Shown: positions 11,568 through 23,739 of the stretch, in pieces
How the letters are laid out: each line of letters starts with the position of its first letter
Numbering within the stretch: position 1 is the first letter of the stretch
Origin: Pomacea canaliculata
Taxonomy: Eukaryota > Mollusca > Gastropoda > Architaenioglossa > Ampullariidae
DNA: 64,000 nucleotides
NCBI RefSeq assembly: GCF_003073045.1
Contig: NC_037599.1
Span: forward strand, 18,604,555 to 18,668,554
Direction of reading: 5' to 3'
Program-made: the position numbers and the translations under genes
Notes under the pieces: model-generated
The model's database searches: none
Told to the model about the DNA's origin: nothing
The model's input: the letters and a program-made list of their open reading frames with translations, nothing else

Positions 11568-14079
11568 ATGGGGTTTAAATGTCTGCAGCTAACGCTTGCC
11601 ATTTTAAAGCCAGATGTTGTTTCTATGCCTCACATAGTACAAGTAAGTGTATAGGTTAACTGGATCCTTTATTATTATACGTACAGTGATCGAGTAGTTC
11701 ATTTTCATTAAACGAAACATAATGTATTAAAAATACTAAATAATTTCTGGCGAACAATGTTCTTCCAATGACCTAAATTTTTTTAGCATATGCCTTTGCA
11801 TAATGTCAGGGGACATATGAGAAATGTTTCATTGGCTTAGAATGTATGGGTGCTACATATGTGGTGAATATGTGGTCCTGTTATATTTCAGGATATTCAT
11901 TCAACAATTCTTAAGAATGGCTTTTACTTTGTCAAATCAAAACATTTACAAATGTCGCGAGAAAGAGCTGAACAATTTTATGAAGAACACAAAGGTGAGT
12001 TGTATGTTCTTTTATTTTGTTTTGCATCATAGAGTGTTTATGTATGTGTGGATGTGCCTTTTATAGAAAGATATCATATCATCGTGATTTTAGTTTTAAT
12101 AATTTGAAGCAGGTAACACACATTCGTAACCCCCATGCATTAATCCACATATTTGACGAATAAATAGACATGCAGAAGTAAGTAAGCAATTTTGAAGTCA
12201 GATGAACTTTTCCATGATTTTTCACATTGCAGGGAAGTTCTTTTTAAACAGACTTGTCAACTTTATGAGCAGGTACATAATTTTTGTGCAAATGTCCGTT
12301 GGAAGGCCTAAGAGCTTCATGACATGTAATTAAAAATGGGAAAAGGGGGTTATCATGAGGTTTAGGGTAAGTAGATAGTGCACACCCTAACCCTAACTTT
12401 TTAACACATCAGCTTCACTGATTCTCCTTTTCTAGTTTCTGGTTATGTGCCATTGTGTCTATAATCCTCCCAAAATGCATTTTTACCTTCATCTTAGATA
12501 ATATAAAAAGTTTGTTGGTGTATGGATGTGTAGTGGTGTGTGTTTGTGGATACATAAAATATAACTATAACAGTTACTTGACATGCCAGTGTACTTTAAT
12601 GCATCACATTTTATTTTCAGTGGCCCAATCTGGACTCACGTGCTGGCTCGAGAAGATGCCATTGCAGAATGGAGACGTATCATGGGTCCTACTAAGGTCT
12701 TAAAGTAAGTCTGCTTCATGATAAAACTTTAAAAGTACTTTGCTGCAGAAAATAAAAATCATTCATCTTCATACTTTATAATTTGCTGTTTTGTTTCCAT
12801 TGTTTTGTTTTTGTGCAGAAGATAGTATAAAAGATTTATACACAGGAAAATAGAGAAACATTTTCTTTCCTTCAATTGCTTGATTCACAAAAACTTCTTA
12901 TATATTTGTTTGCCACTTTCATACATAAAATGTCATAGGTGTTGATGATCATAAAAATGAAATTTTGAAATGTCAGGATAGGTTGTTTTGCTGGCTGAAG
13001 CATGCTACATTGGTACATAGCAGAGTCAGAAAAGTCTTAAGTTTGCATAGTATGTGAGAAAAATGTTTGCATCCCATGTTTGAATTAAGCCTTCAAACTT
13101 GTGCAGAACTATCTATGAAGCTCCACATACTATTCGGGGTCAATATGGGTTGACAGACACCAGAAATTGTGCTCATGGTTCAGGTGAATCTTAACAAATC
13201 ATTCTGGTGATCCATTAAGAATTAGAGGATTGCAGCTTATCATTCATTAATATGTGCCACTCAGATCAGAAAGATACAGTTTGCATTTATTTTGTAAATT
13301 TTACAGAAAGTATCAGGAAGAAATTTTCTTTTCCTTGGTCAACATTTTGTGTAGAATTTGTTTTGATGAAAGACATTTCTTTTTTTTTTTTTTTTTAATT
13401 GTACGCAGTGTTTATTAAAGATCTTCAAGTTTAACATAAAGAGTTGGCAATGTGGCAGCTGGAAAACTATTGTTATATAAAATGTCCAAATATTTCACAA
13501 AATTGGTTGGGCATACTTTCAGTTATTTTTTTTTCATCATCTTCATGTTCTTTATTTATTTTTGTTTATTAAATTCACTTTCCTGGCTTATTCAAGTATC
13601 ACATCATTATATCCCTTTTAGAAGTTATGCTGTGAAAAAGATATATTTGTCTCTCATGTCACAGCTAGCTTATGTAAAGTGTAATCATTGGTTTGCATAT
13701 TTAGATAACTATTGAGTGTAACTAAGTCTACAGTTTTTTGCACTCGCACTATCAAGACCATTTATAGTAATTAGCGAATGTATATTTGTAATTGATTTTA
13801 TTGATGATTCATCATTAATGACTAACCCTGACATCAGTGAAACAAAATTATTTTATTAGCAAATATAAGTAAATTTTTAACATTTTGTTCTTGTTTTCTG
13901 CAGATTCGGAAGCAACTGCCCAGAAGGAAATACAATTTTTTTTTCCAGAATTTGATATTGAAAAGTGGAAGACAGATGAAGAACCCTTATTCCAATCTGG
14001 AAAAGTTCAATTTGATGAAAAATCTTGTGAACATATGCCTGTCCTGCAGCATGGAACAAGTAGCCAAGGTGGTTTATGA
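11568..14079 (+). CDS. NME6: Nucleoside diphosphate kinase 6
   Basis: NME6-group NDP kinase, a family that moves a phosphate between nucleoside tri- and diphosphates through a phosphohistidine; vertebrate NME6 is reported to be mitochondrial. Exons: 11568-11642, 11892-11994, 12233-12272, 12621-12704, 13107-13183, 13904-14079; phases agree and give 184 residues, close to the human protein. Marks: LQLTLAILKPDVVSMPHIVQ near the N-terminus; ERAEQFYEEHKGKFFLNRLV; MSSGPIWTHVLAREDAI; WRRIMGPTK; RGQYGLTDTRNCAHGSDS, where NCAHGSDS holds the active-site histidine; then a C-terminal FFPEFDIEKW stretch typical of the NME6 group. The MGF start has no long mitochondrial presequence; a further 5' exon was not seen. 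No breaks. Confidence 0.95.
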
Positions 14080-14517
14080 AAAACTGTTTTTTATTGTTTG
14101 CTAATATAGATGCTATATTAAGAAAATTTCAATTTATTTGATATAGACATATTGATGCAATTAAGCTATAGGTACGAAGGCGTTCACATTTGTGGGTGCA
14201 AATTATATACATCAAGAGTTAAGTGAAATTTGATTTAACTTCTTTTGTGTCAAGGAGAAGTAAAACTTAAGATGTGCTTATCCAAGTTGTAGTTTCTTTT
14301 GATAAATGTTTTGTCACCAAACTGTGGAACATACAAATTCTGCTGCAAGAAATAGTTCCAAAGTTTGTAATTCAGGTAGAGTATCATGACCATAACAACT
14401 CTGCCTATACTTCACAAGTCTTCTCAGTGACATTCGTTGAAAGATGATTGAAACTGGAGTGAAATTTTCAATTTGTTACGGTGATACACTTTTGAAGTTA
14501 ATGATTTTATTATGGGA

Positions 14518-14523
14518 AATAAA
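14518..14523 (+). terminator. Candidate poly(A) signal of NME6
   Basis: AATAAA about 440 bases past the NME6 stop, within a plain AT-rich 3' UTR. Confidence 0.45.
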
Positions 14524-14539
14524 TTGTGACTAGCTGTGC

Positions 14540-17500
14540 ATATATGCAAGCCTGGGCATGCTTGTGCGCATGCGTGCACACACATATTCACTCATGCATA
14601 TGGACACATTTACAGAAAGAGAGAGAGAACATTCATGATTAAAATGTATTCATTTTGCAGATTGTTAGCTTTTTGGTAGCAGATTAAATATATCTTCAAG
14701 GGACTGACTACATTTTCTTTCCCTAAATATTCTGCTGAGCTTTGCTTCACCAGTTCCCCAATTGAATGCATCTGTTTCTGGTATAAAGTGTGTAAGATGA
14801 ACAATTGAATCCAAGTGCAGTGTCTAATGAACTGTAATTTTTAAAAAATTGACTAATGTACTGGTGCACTGTGGACAATTCAAATAGAGCATAGAAGATG
14901 AATGTGGGTGTCTGTGTGAACATTAATGAAGAATTAAAATATGTAAAACATAGATTTTTGTGCTTTGATTACTAGTTAATCTTTACTATTTTATGAGCAT
15001 GCATGGTTGTAATTGTGTGGTGATAGAGGAGAGCTGACTGAAGTACCGACAGATAACATATTGTACAGGTTCTGTGTATGGGTATCTCATGGTGCTTGTG
15101 TGCCTCCATCGATCATTTTTTCATGGTCACTGGAACCAGAGCAAAGACAAAGAGGCTTAGATTGAGATGTTAGAATTTTGGTGTTGCAGCAGAGTTTGAA
15201 GTATATGAATCGTCTTATTTCAAAAGATCTACAGTAGGTTCCACTTTCCTCAGCTTCTTTGGTAGTGAATGGGAGGGTACTTGATTTAAAACATTTTCAA
15301 AATAAGGGGGATAAGAAAAGAGTGGGTTGAAATTTACTGATTTGAACAGTATCAAAGTTACGTCGTGTCCTGTATCAAAATCAACATCTGCATTTGTCCC
15401 AAGTAACCTATGGATGTCAGCTTGCATGTCAAAAACGGCAGCTGGAATACGCAAACAACGAACTTAGTGAACTATCAGGTAGAAATTTGAAGATAAATTG
15501 TACTCTACATTATGTTTGATTTCCGTCGCTACTCTTGAACAGGTTAAAAATTATTTTAACATTTGACATGCAACCAGTTTCCAACCAACCTTCAAGTTTC
15601 TTGCCACGCTACCATTCAGCACAATGAAAAAACCCCAGTCCTGTGAGCTTAGAATCACACTGACAACTTTTATAGTCAAGACATTTAGTGTCTTTCACTT
15701 TATTGTTAAATTACCTGTTATTAGTCAGGTACGCATTACATTGCTTTAAAGCCATTATTGTTAAATAACGTTTCATATTTGTCGTTTTGTCCTCTTAAAT
15801 CTTCGCACTAGTCACAAACGGTTAATGCACAGGACTCAGAACACATAATGTAAAGATCTACCAAGGAAGGCGCTCGAGGCTTCAGTTTCTGAGCAACAAG
15901 TCCATAAACAAAAGTATTCCCAAAAGGAATTTATTCTCAAAAGTATTTTTTTCCGAAAGAAGTGGCTTTATTAAGGAAACAACAAAGAGAAACAGAAAAT
16001 AATCAGTCATAGAGACTGTGCGCTGCGGATGATCTTGACAGAGATACGGATCGACACAGTTCTCCCACGAACTTATTATATCTTAAATACACGTCCATGG
16101 TTCTCCAGGACATTCTGTTGTAGGGCACGTGTCAGTCTTTAGAGGTCTGTGACGTCAGCAGTTTTTAGCATGGCAGAGCTGCTGATTCCTAAAACCCATT
16201 TAGAAAGAATGATTCAGAAACTTCATTACTTCAGAACTGTAATGAACAAAGCTTTATCGAAAATTCACCGAACTTTATGCGTGGTTACGGCCAGTGTCAG
16301 AAAATTAACATTTCATTCATCATTTTGTGCTGTCTTAAGTCAGAATATACCGTTTGGTGCGGCTAGAGCGCGAGGTTCAGGACTAGCAATCCTGAGCCCT
16401 GCTCATCTGACAGCTTTCCATTTCTTGATCTTTCCGAGAAGTTAAAAGCAGCAGAGGAAAAGGCTTGGGCTCCACCCTGGACAGTAAATCACTTACATTT
16501 ATTTCTCTTATAATCATTATAGGCTGTGAGGATCCTTAACTTTTTAACCTAAACATGAAAAAGGGCGGTAATTTACCAAACCCCCATCATCACTTTAATT
16601 CCACGTGGATTATCCTTCTTTGTCGTGCCAAGATCTTACAGCTCGAAGAGGTGAACAGCTTTAAGTACAGACGGTGGTTGAATTTCAGTCATCCACACGA
16701 CGCTCGCAACAACGACAGCTGCAATTGCAAGGGTAGACGGAACCGTGCGCAGCAATAGCATGAGGCTTCCTACGATGTACAGACTGTAAAAGTCCCTCGT
16801 AGTTCCCATCTTACTGTAGGGATTTGGACGTGGACGCTACTTGCCGATACATTCTAGATTCTAGAACACGTGCCTGAGGAGGTTGTTTAAGATCTCCTAC
16901 AGAAAACCATTGATTTTGTACGATATTGAGTCCCTTTGAGGACACCAAGAGCGTCTTCTCACAAGTCATGTAGCGCAGCCTGACAGTAAGACACAGAATG
17001 CTTTGAAAGGACAATCGACGCCGAAGTGGACAGAGCAGATGTGAAGGAGTGGACTTGTCGACCACTCAGCACCTGCTCACTACCGCTGAAGCAAAAAGAA
17101 ATGGCTGGCTTTCATCCACTGCGTCGATCTATTCAGTTTCTCACCTCCCGACGATCAGTACAAACCAGCATAACCACTTGTCAGTTGGTATCAGTTTAGG
17201 GACGAGTGAATTAATGAATTGTTGAGTGTCGGCTGGGTGTGTGGACACGCACGTACGCACACTGCAACTGGTTTAGATGTCTTTTCCATGAAAAGGGTTT
17301 TAGGGAAATCTGAAATATTTTTGACGGCAACAGCTGTGCCTTTAGAGCTTTGAAGGAACTCACGACATGTTCTTTTTCTTTGCAGTTCGACGTACAGTGA
17401 TGCAAGTGTGAGATTCAGAGCAGCAGTTGTTGACAATTTAAGCACAGAATCTTGTGAAAAAATTGTTGCCGTCTCTAGGCATGTCATGAAAGGATTAGTG

Positions 17501-19570
17501 AGGTAAATTTTTTTGTAATTATTGGGTAAAGCTCAGGGCAAGCTGGGTGAATGCCCCCCTCCATTCTCAAGATACAAGCTTACAACCATCGGCATGTACA
17601 GAAAGACGCAACTGACGTCAGAATTGTACATGGATACGTTTGCATTGCGAATGCCTCAACTAAAGTGAATTAGGCCTACATACACACGTGGCGTCAGTTT
17701 TTGAGTTTTCCCCTCGTACATGTGTCACGTTTTTCTGCTTAAAAAAAAAAATCAGTTTTCGTCGAGCTAGGCTTTGCTTTGGTAAGCCGTGTGAGTTTTA
17801 GCAAGCTCAGTGGCTTGCTTTGCTTTTTTGCTTGAGCGTACTTTTTAAGATAAGGCGGTTCTATTGATTTCCTGCACATCAAGTTTTCAGGTGCCGGAAA
17901 TAAACAGGTCTGAAATATTTTGAGGTCGCATTCCCATAGTCTCATCGTCAGCTGTGGTCATTTCAATGGCAGACCACTTTTCAGTTTTATACACGTTAAG
18001 GTGGCGTTGTAATACCATGTCTTCTGGTTTCGCCATACGTGCATCAAAAAGAATTAAATTCTTTTACTTTTGGTGTCAGCAGCAAAGGTTGACTTCTGTA
18101 ATATGTCAAGTCTTTAAAAGTTTGGGTGTTCTCAAGAGGTCCGCTTCTCTGTTGATACCTGAGTTGATGACGATGTTGTGCCATTGTGGGACGAAGCGTC
18201 AGGAGAATTCACAATACTGATTTTGTTCCCGATGCCAACGTTTTATCGCTGTACAGCAACTTTCCCACTTTTCCAGTAGATTTGTTCCGCTTGCCTTCCA
18301 TATCATTTGCCCTATAATAGTATCCCAATCTGCACATAACTGCGAAATATTTGGACGGCCTTATTCACGTAGTCTGGTGTGTCTTTAATGTGCGACAAAG
18401 ACCCGCTGCTTACAGACGTAGGGGAAGATAATCCAACTTTCGAGACCAAGGGCTTGAAGAAACTACTTCGAACTTCCCACATGCAAGACCAGTGACTAAT
18501 TAGTACGAATCATGATCACCTCCATGGTTCTTTTGGGTCAGAACAGGGTCAAACTGCATTATCAATAGCTTGGTTTGGCTGTGTGACCAGGCGCAACATT
18601 GTTTGATCTCCCTTCAGGGCTTTCTTGAGGCCGACGCCGGAGTAGACAGGAGGAGGTGTCTGGAGAACATTAATTAGGGAACATATCTGACAGCTGTCCG
18701 TTGTTCAACGAATACAGCTGTGGCGAACTTCATCTGCTCCTTCCTTCCAGCTGTACACTATATTTGCTTCTCTGTTTAGTGCTTTGCGGACTTAAAGGCA
18801 GACATCTTGTAGAAGATTTCTCAAGGCAGTCCCAGAGATGGGGATATTTGTGGAACCTTCAAGAAAAGAAAAAGGACAATGTGTTGAGTTTTAAGATATT
18901 TGACAGATGAACGCATAACACTTTACTTGCTGACATATAGGGAACGTGGTAGATTCCCTTTGTTAGTACATCAGTGAAGTGTATTGGATCATGGCCTCAT
19001 CTTCTAAGAATGCCACTAGCTAGATTCTAGAAGAAAGCCAATTTGATGTTATCACTACTACACGAACAAAGCAAGAAAACATGGCTAGACATCAATGTGA
19101 TATTTTTGCCTGTACCTGTGCATGTTTGTGCTTATATTGGCTTTATACATGTCTGTGTATATGTGCATATTCATGATTGGTATGGTTTGATCCTGTTTGT
19201 ATTTCTATCATGTGTATGATACATACGCGAATGGAAGTCTAGTGGCGGGAATGTTTAAATACATACATTGAACATTATGTATTAACATGTAACTCCTATA
19301 AAAATTGAGCCAAAAGTCTGAATCATTAAAAATATTGGATCGTACACACACACTTTCTCTCTCCCACACGCACATATATATATATACACACAAGCATACT
19401 CTATCACTCATGCTCTCTCTCTCTCTCACACACAAACAACCTACAGACGAAAAGAAAAAAGTGCTTCTTGAGCGATGATTTGAAAGACGAGAGAATGATG
19501 TGGGAAAATCGCATGACATCTTTGATGCCACAGTACCCTGTTTCAGGTGCTGACGGAGGCGCCACCTATA
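14540..19570. other. Intergenic stretch, no firm gene
   Basis: Apart from the weak minus-strand ORF at 15215-15454, nothing here holds together as a gene. ORFs at 16149-16445 and 17191-17487 lack splice context or family resemblance. CA/CT and TA simple repeats lie at about 19340-19440. Confidence 0.5.
15215..15454 (-). CDS. Possible terminal exon of an unknown gene
   Basis: An 80-codon open stretch on the minus strand, with an acceptor-like TATTCCAG just upstream (inside the ORF's opening codons), reads AAVFDMQADIHRLLG, then FDTGHDVTLILFKS, ending VEPTVDLLK and a stop. Composition is protein-like and not repetitive. I do not recognise it and found no partner exon. It could equally be a chance ORF. 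Confidence 0.22.
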   Translation of the reverse strand: MRIPAAVFDMQADIHRLLGTNADVDFDTGHDVTLILFKSVNFNPLFSYPPYFENVLNQVPSHSLPKKLRKVEPTVDLLK

Positions 19571-19571
19571 G

Positions 19572-19910
19572 TCAAGAGGCGAGCAGCAGCGGGGCGTCCA
19601 AACCTCCACCACCAGACATCGCCAGCGTCTCCTCGCAGCTGCTCCCACCACCAGAGGGCGCGCATGCCAGCTGGACGTCGACGCTGTCAGCGGAAGTGGG
19701 CGATGGAAGCGTGACGTCACAGTCCCCGGATCCCCGCTCGGGCGCGGAGATGGAGATCGCCCCGACGCCTGTCTTGAGGCTGGACTGCTCCACCCACGTG
19801 CTGGATGTCACCCCCTGTGAAGACATGTCTTCCTGCAGCTGTTTGTGGCGGGGCTGTTTCTTTTTCCCGGAAGAAGAGGTCGTCAGGTGCTTGCTGGAGC
19901 TGCAGCCCAT
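19572..19910 (-). CDS. Candidate acylated small protein or first exon (MGCSSSK start)
   Basis: The 112-codon ORF begins MGCSSSKHLTTSSSGKKKQ in a good Kozak context (CCTGCCATGG). Gly2 plus Cys3 and the following serines form a textbook N-myristoylation/palmitoylation signal, followed by a basic patch, so the product would sit on the inner face of a membrane. The rest is low-complexity Ser/Gly-rich with no domain seen. Third codon positions are strongly GC-rich in AT-rich surroundings, as in the GPCR exons of this window, which supports real coding. Splice donors near the 3' end (about 19595 and 19562) would allow it to be exon 1 of a longer gene. I do not recognise the family. A 183-codon plus-strand ORF overlaps it and is judged its shadow. 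Confidence 0.45.
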   Translation of the reverse strand: MGCSSSKHLTTSSSGKKKQPRHKQLQEDMSSQGVTSSTWVEQSSLKTGVGAISISAPERGSGDCDVTLPSPTSADSVDVQLACAPSGGGSSCEETLAMSGGGGLDAPLLLAS

Positions 19911-22900
19911 GGCAGGTCGTGACTCGCTGTTGGGGGGGACCTTCGATGCAGAATGTATTATCCTGTGTTATGTTTCTACTTGCTTTATGTTATTTTCTCC
20001 TGTCCCTAAGTGGCTGTGACCGGCTAATGCCATTATCTGTTGTCTGATGACAGGACGAGGTGCGGTGATTTCAATTATTAACGAGCTCCGGTGGTGTACA
20101 CTGTCCACGCGGATCAATGAAATATTGTCATTGTCATTCTCACAATTGTGCAGCTAAGGTTTGAAAACGTGTTCACACTGATGCATAGCTATCAGTTGTC
20201 GACCGACTCTCTGATACATGGCTCACAGTTGTCGACCGACTCGCTTTTTTCTGCTCTGGACGACGCTTCCGAAGAAGACAATGAAGATGGCGATAGTGAT
20301 GATGTGTTGTTAGATCTTAAATTGAAGTGCCCTGCAAACAGAGAGTGCTCAGTTAAAAAAACTTGGATGAGCAGCTAAGCGCATACAAGCGCATGATGCC
20401 ATCCACTTAAAGACCAACCCGAGTGCTAAATTATGTTTAAATTGGGTATAACTCATAACAATGGGTTAAGTTTTATTTTTCATATATAGTACTTATTTTC
20501 CAAATCTGAACTAAAAAGTTTATTCTGTTCGCAAGATGTTAAACTGATGTTGAACAGTTAAACAATTCTCTTCTGAGAATAAATAGGTATACAATCTTCT
20601 GTATTAGAGCTCAAGCGAAGAGACAAAAGTTTGCTCGAGCAAGTGATCGCTTGCTGGTGAACTCTTCATTAGTATGATTTCAAAGCTTTCGCATTGGCTC
20701 CAGCAATTAGAGACTTCATTAATGAGCTTTAGGTCAGTTCACTGATGCATGTCTAGAAAGAAAATCACAGCTCATTTTTGTAACACCTTAATGAAAACGC
20801 TATACCAGAATGTTTGAGGTTAATTTTTGACTCGAGTTATCCTTTAGCTTCTATGGACTCAACCGCCTGTAGCAAAAGGAGCAGAAAAAAAAACCAAACA
20901 ACAAAACAACCCAAAACAAAAACGCAGCTATTTTAAAACGCATTTGTAACTGGATCAAAACTTCCTGTTTTCAATAAGAGGACAGGTTGCCATCCGGTAC
21001 ACTTACCGCTGAAAGTGTTACAATAAAACGCTGTCAACCGCAGCCTTTCCCCCAGTGACCATCAGGTCAAGCTTGTAAAGTGAACTCAACCGAATCGAGA
21101 TAAGACGCTGGATGGCGATGTTCATTGCCGATGTGAGTGAAGATGGCTTGCTGATTGTTGCCTATTGATAAATGGTGGTTACACGCCGTCTGTCCCCATC
21201 TAGCTGTGGATGCTTACTCAACAAGTGTCACGATGTCCCGTTGTCACGCATGGTGATGGCGGCAGGTGGTCTGTGTCCTGTCCTGTTCCTCTTTACGACC
21301 AACGCCGTGCACAGAATCTAAGTACAAAGGTGTCGATGATATCCAGTGGGATGCATAAAGCGTTATTCCATTTTGCCTTTGTGCTGTCGTCCTCAGGCTG
21401 CGAGCCCTGGTGGTCTGGCGACAGGCAGAGATGTCTGGTGATGGTTAGTTCCTGCTTTCTCGCGCTACTTTGCTAGACGTGGACAATATTCGTAAAATGT
21501 CACAGCATTTTCTGCATCATCATCATCCTCGTCTTCGTCGTCGTCGTCCCCATACACACATACAGAAGATCCCGACGAAGGATATTTGTGTTTACTAGAG
21601 AAAAGTCGGCAGCTAGCAAATTCCCTGTTTAACTCTCTCCTCTCTATTGCTGTTTGCGTGCTTGCTGCATTTGTGTGTGTATGTGTGTACGCGCTCGTGG
21701 CCAACAGTTTGCATTATCTATCTATCTAAATAAAGACACAGTCGCGTTATAAATATCCATTTGCATCCTCTCTCCCCATACCCCTGTCCAAATTTTGTCT
21801 TTGCCATTTTCCTCCCACTCAATTCCGTTTGCTACTGCCATGACTTTCCAACCCCCTGGTGTGGATTTCACAGCTACAACTTATGTATAATTTAGCCGAC
21901 ATCGGATGACAAATTCATTGTAATTTTATTTTCTTGCTCCACCCACTCCCCCAAGTCAACGACAGGCACTTTTCGTGGTAATCTTGTTATAAACATCTAC
22001 CATCCTTTTCCTCACAGAGCATGCGCAGAGCCATAGTCCCACCTGACCTGTCCTCCGGTTATCCGCTTTAGCGAGCTACGCAACCAAATCAAATATCCTG
22101 CCATGTATCATCAAGTCATATAAATTTCATTGGAAGCCATCGATTTCCAGTCTCCTTTTTTACTCCCTCAGAAAAAAACGACACAAAAAAGTTAAAAAAA
22201 CCCCCCAGAAACATTGATGTGTTACACATTTGTGGACATAGCTTTTCTGAATGAAATGTGATCATATGCGGTCTGAATTTTAAATGTATATTGTTCTCTT
22301 TAGTGTGGTGGGAATAAACATGTGATGGCATTGTTAACTGTTGATGGACTGTTTGGTTCTAACCTTCGGTTTCGTATACAGCTGCTACTAATTATCCTCC
22401 GGGATAAATAAACCATATCTTCTCTGTTTCTCAGAAAACAGTTGGTGATAAACAAGATAACATAAGAGTATGAACAATGTGTGATGCTGTAGGAAGCCGC
22501 TATTATTAATGATGAATTCAAATCGGATCAGCGGATATTTCATCTCGTAAATCCCTTCTATCGCATGATACAGCCATTAATCCCCGCAAACTTTTCGCCC
22601 TCTGATAATAAGCTGGCTTCACCTGAACAACTGCAAACATCAGTTCTTCACCTTCTCTCTACAAACTTTCATACTGCAACAGCAATTGTCTTTAATATTT
22701 GATAAGGCTGAAACGGATACTGTCTCCCAGGGCCCGTGCAAGCTCTCGTAAGCCGCGGTCACCTTTGACTGATGCGTCGCTAGGCCGCTCATGGTGTTAC
22801 TGTTGACAACAAATTGTTTGGTCCTAACATATCCTGGCCATAAGAAAACCTATAGTTATATATATATAGTTATAGCTATATATAGCACTGAAAATCTTTT

Positions 22901-22990
22901 ACATCCAAAGAATTAAACACTTTTTTAAACTTCCACTCTCGGAAACTGTTGGAAGGGCTATCAAATGAGTGTTACTCAAACCGAAAATAC
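19911..22990. other. Intergenic stretch with small repeats
   Basis: No firm gene. At 20148-20378 (+) lies a short acidic ORF (SEEDNEDGDSDD) with two near-copies of a 17-bp CAGTTGTCGACCGACTC motif; a transposon-like origin is possible but unproven. A segment near 21588-21622 recurs near 27926-27966. Confidence 0.4.
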
Positions 22991-22997
22991 AGCCGCC

Positions 22998-23041
<44 letters not shown>

Positions 23042-23042
23042 C
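22998..23042. repeat. (AAC)n microsatellite
   Basis: About 15 perfect AAC units. It yields poly-valine in one reading frame on the minus strand, which is not a real protein. Confidence 0.95.
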
Positions 23043-23535
23043 TGTCCATTTAGATATCAACCACCATGTTTGTAATACCATAATTTCTCTCTGTGATTTC
23101 ATTGCCTAGTTTTAATGTAGTACTTTTTTAGATTTCAACTACTTAGTCCGAGCATAAAATTTGCTTATTCTGTTACCCTCGTAAATAAAGATTTGTCATG
23201 GCGCTGTAGCGTTTGACACTCCGAGACCATGCAAAGCCAAACAGCGTGGTGCACCGAGACTGCAGACTTGGCCAAGTGGAGCGCCGAGACGACGTGGGCT
23301 GACAAGCGAGGGTGTTTCGTTGCTAGGAAACCAGAGTCTCCCGCAGGGCATATCTCTAGTCTCAGGTTCCCAGTAAATGCAACAAGGCCTCCTATAACAT
23401 TTCTTTTCAAAAGACTGTGATATTATTGTTCGTGTCATCAGTCTAACGCTGTGGTTTACATTTAGAGACCGGAGATAGAAACACTTGCTGGCTGCAGGGA
23501 GCTAGCCACAGGAAACGCTATTTCTGTTCAAAACC

Positions 23536-23736
23536 ATGCTGACTGCTGCTCTAGTCCTGATTGTGTGTCTGGGCACGTGTCAATCAAGGGCAAGATCAAA
23601 CGCACCGCTTCATACTGCTTATCTTTCATTTCCGTACTTTTCCTTTCTCAATTCGCTCCCGGACGATTATATTATATTTTCGAAAGTTCGTTTTTTTTCC
23701 AAATCAATTTATTACAATATAATTTTTGAAAAATAA
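23536..23736 (+). CDS. Possible signal-peptide first exon
   Basis: An ATG preceded by AAAACC opens MLTAALVLIVCLGTCQS, a compact and convincing signal peptide with a likely cut after QS. After about residue 22 the reading becomes AT-rich and unprotein-like, so if real, the exon would end near 23570-23600 (donor-like GTGTCA at 23577). No downstream exon was found. Weak call. Confidence 0.2.
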   Translation: MLTAALVLIVCLGTCQSRARSNAPLHTAYLSFPYFSFLNSLPDDYIIFSKVRFFSKSIYYNIIFEK

Positions 23737-23739
23737 ATC

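Noticed and set aside
12380-12400. Telomere-like CCCTAACCCTAA
   Set aside because: Only two units inside an NME6 intron; too short to be an interstitial telomere array.
19208-19720. 170-codon minus-strand ORF
   Set aside because: The C-terminal half is translation of CT/CA simple repeats (RERESMSDR..), so not a protein.
19468-20019. 183-codon plus-strand ORF
   Set aside because: It overlaps the MGCSSSK ORF on the other strand; its composition follows from the GC-rich antisense codons and its ends run into AT-rich low-quality protein. I judged it a shadow.
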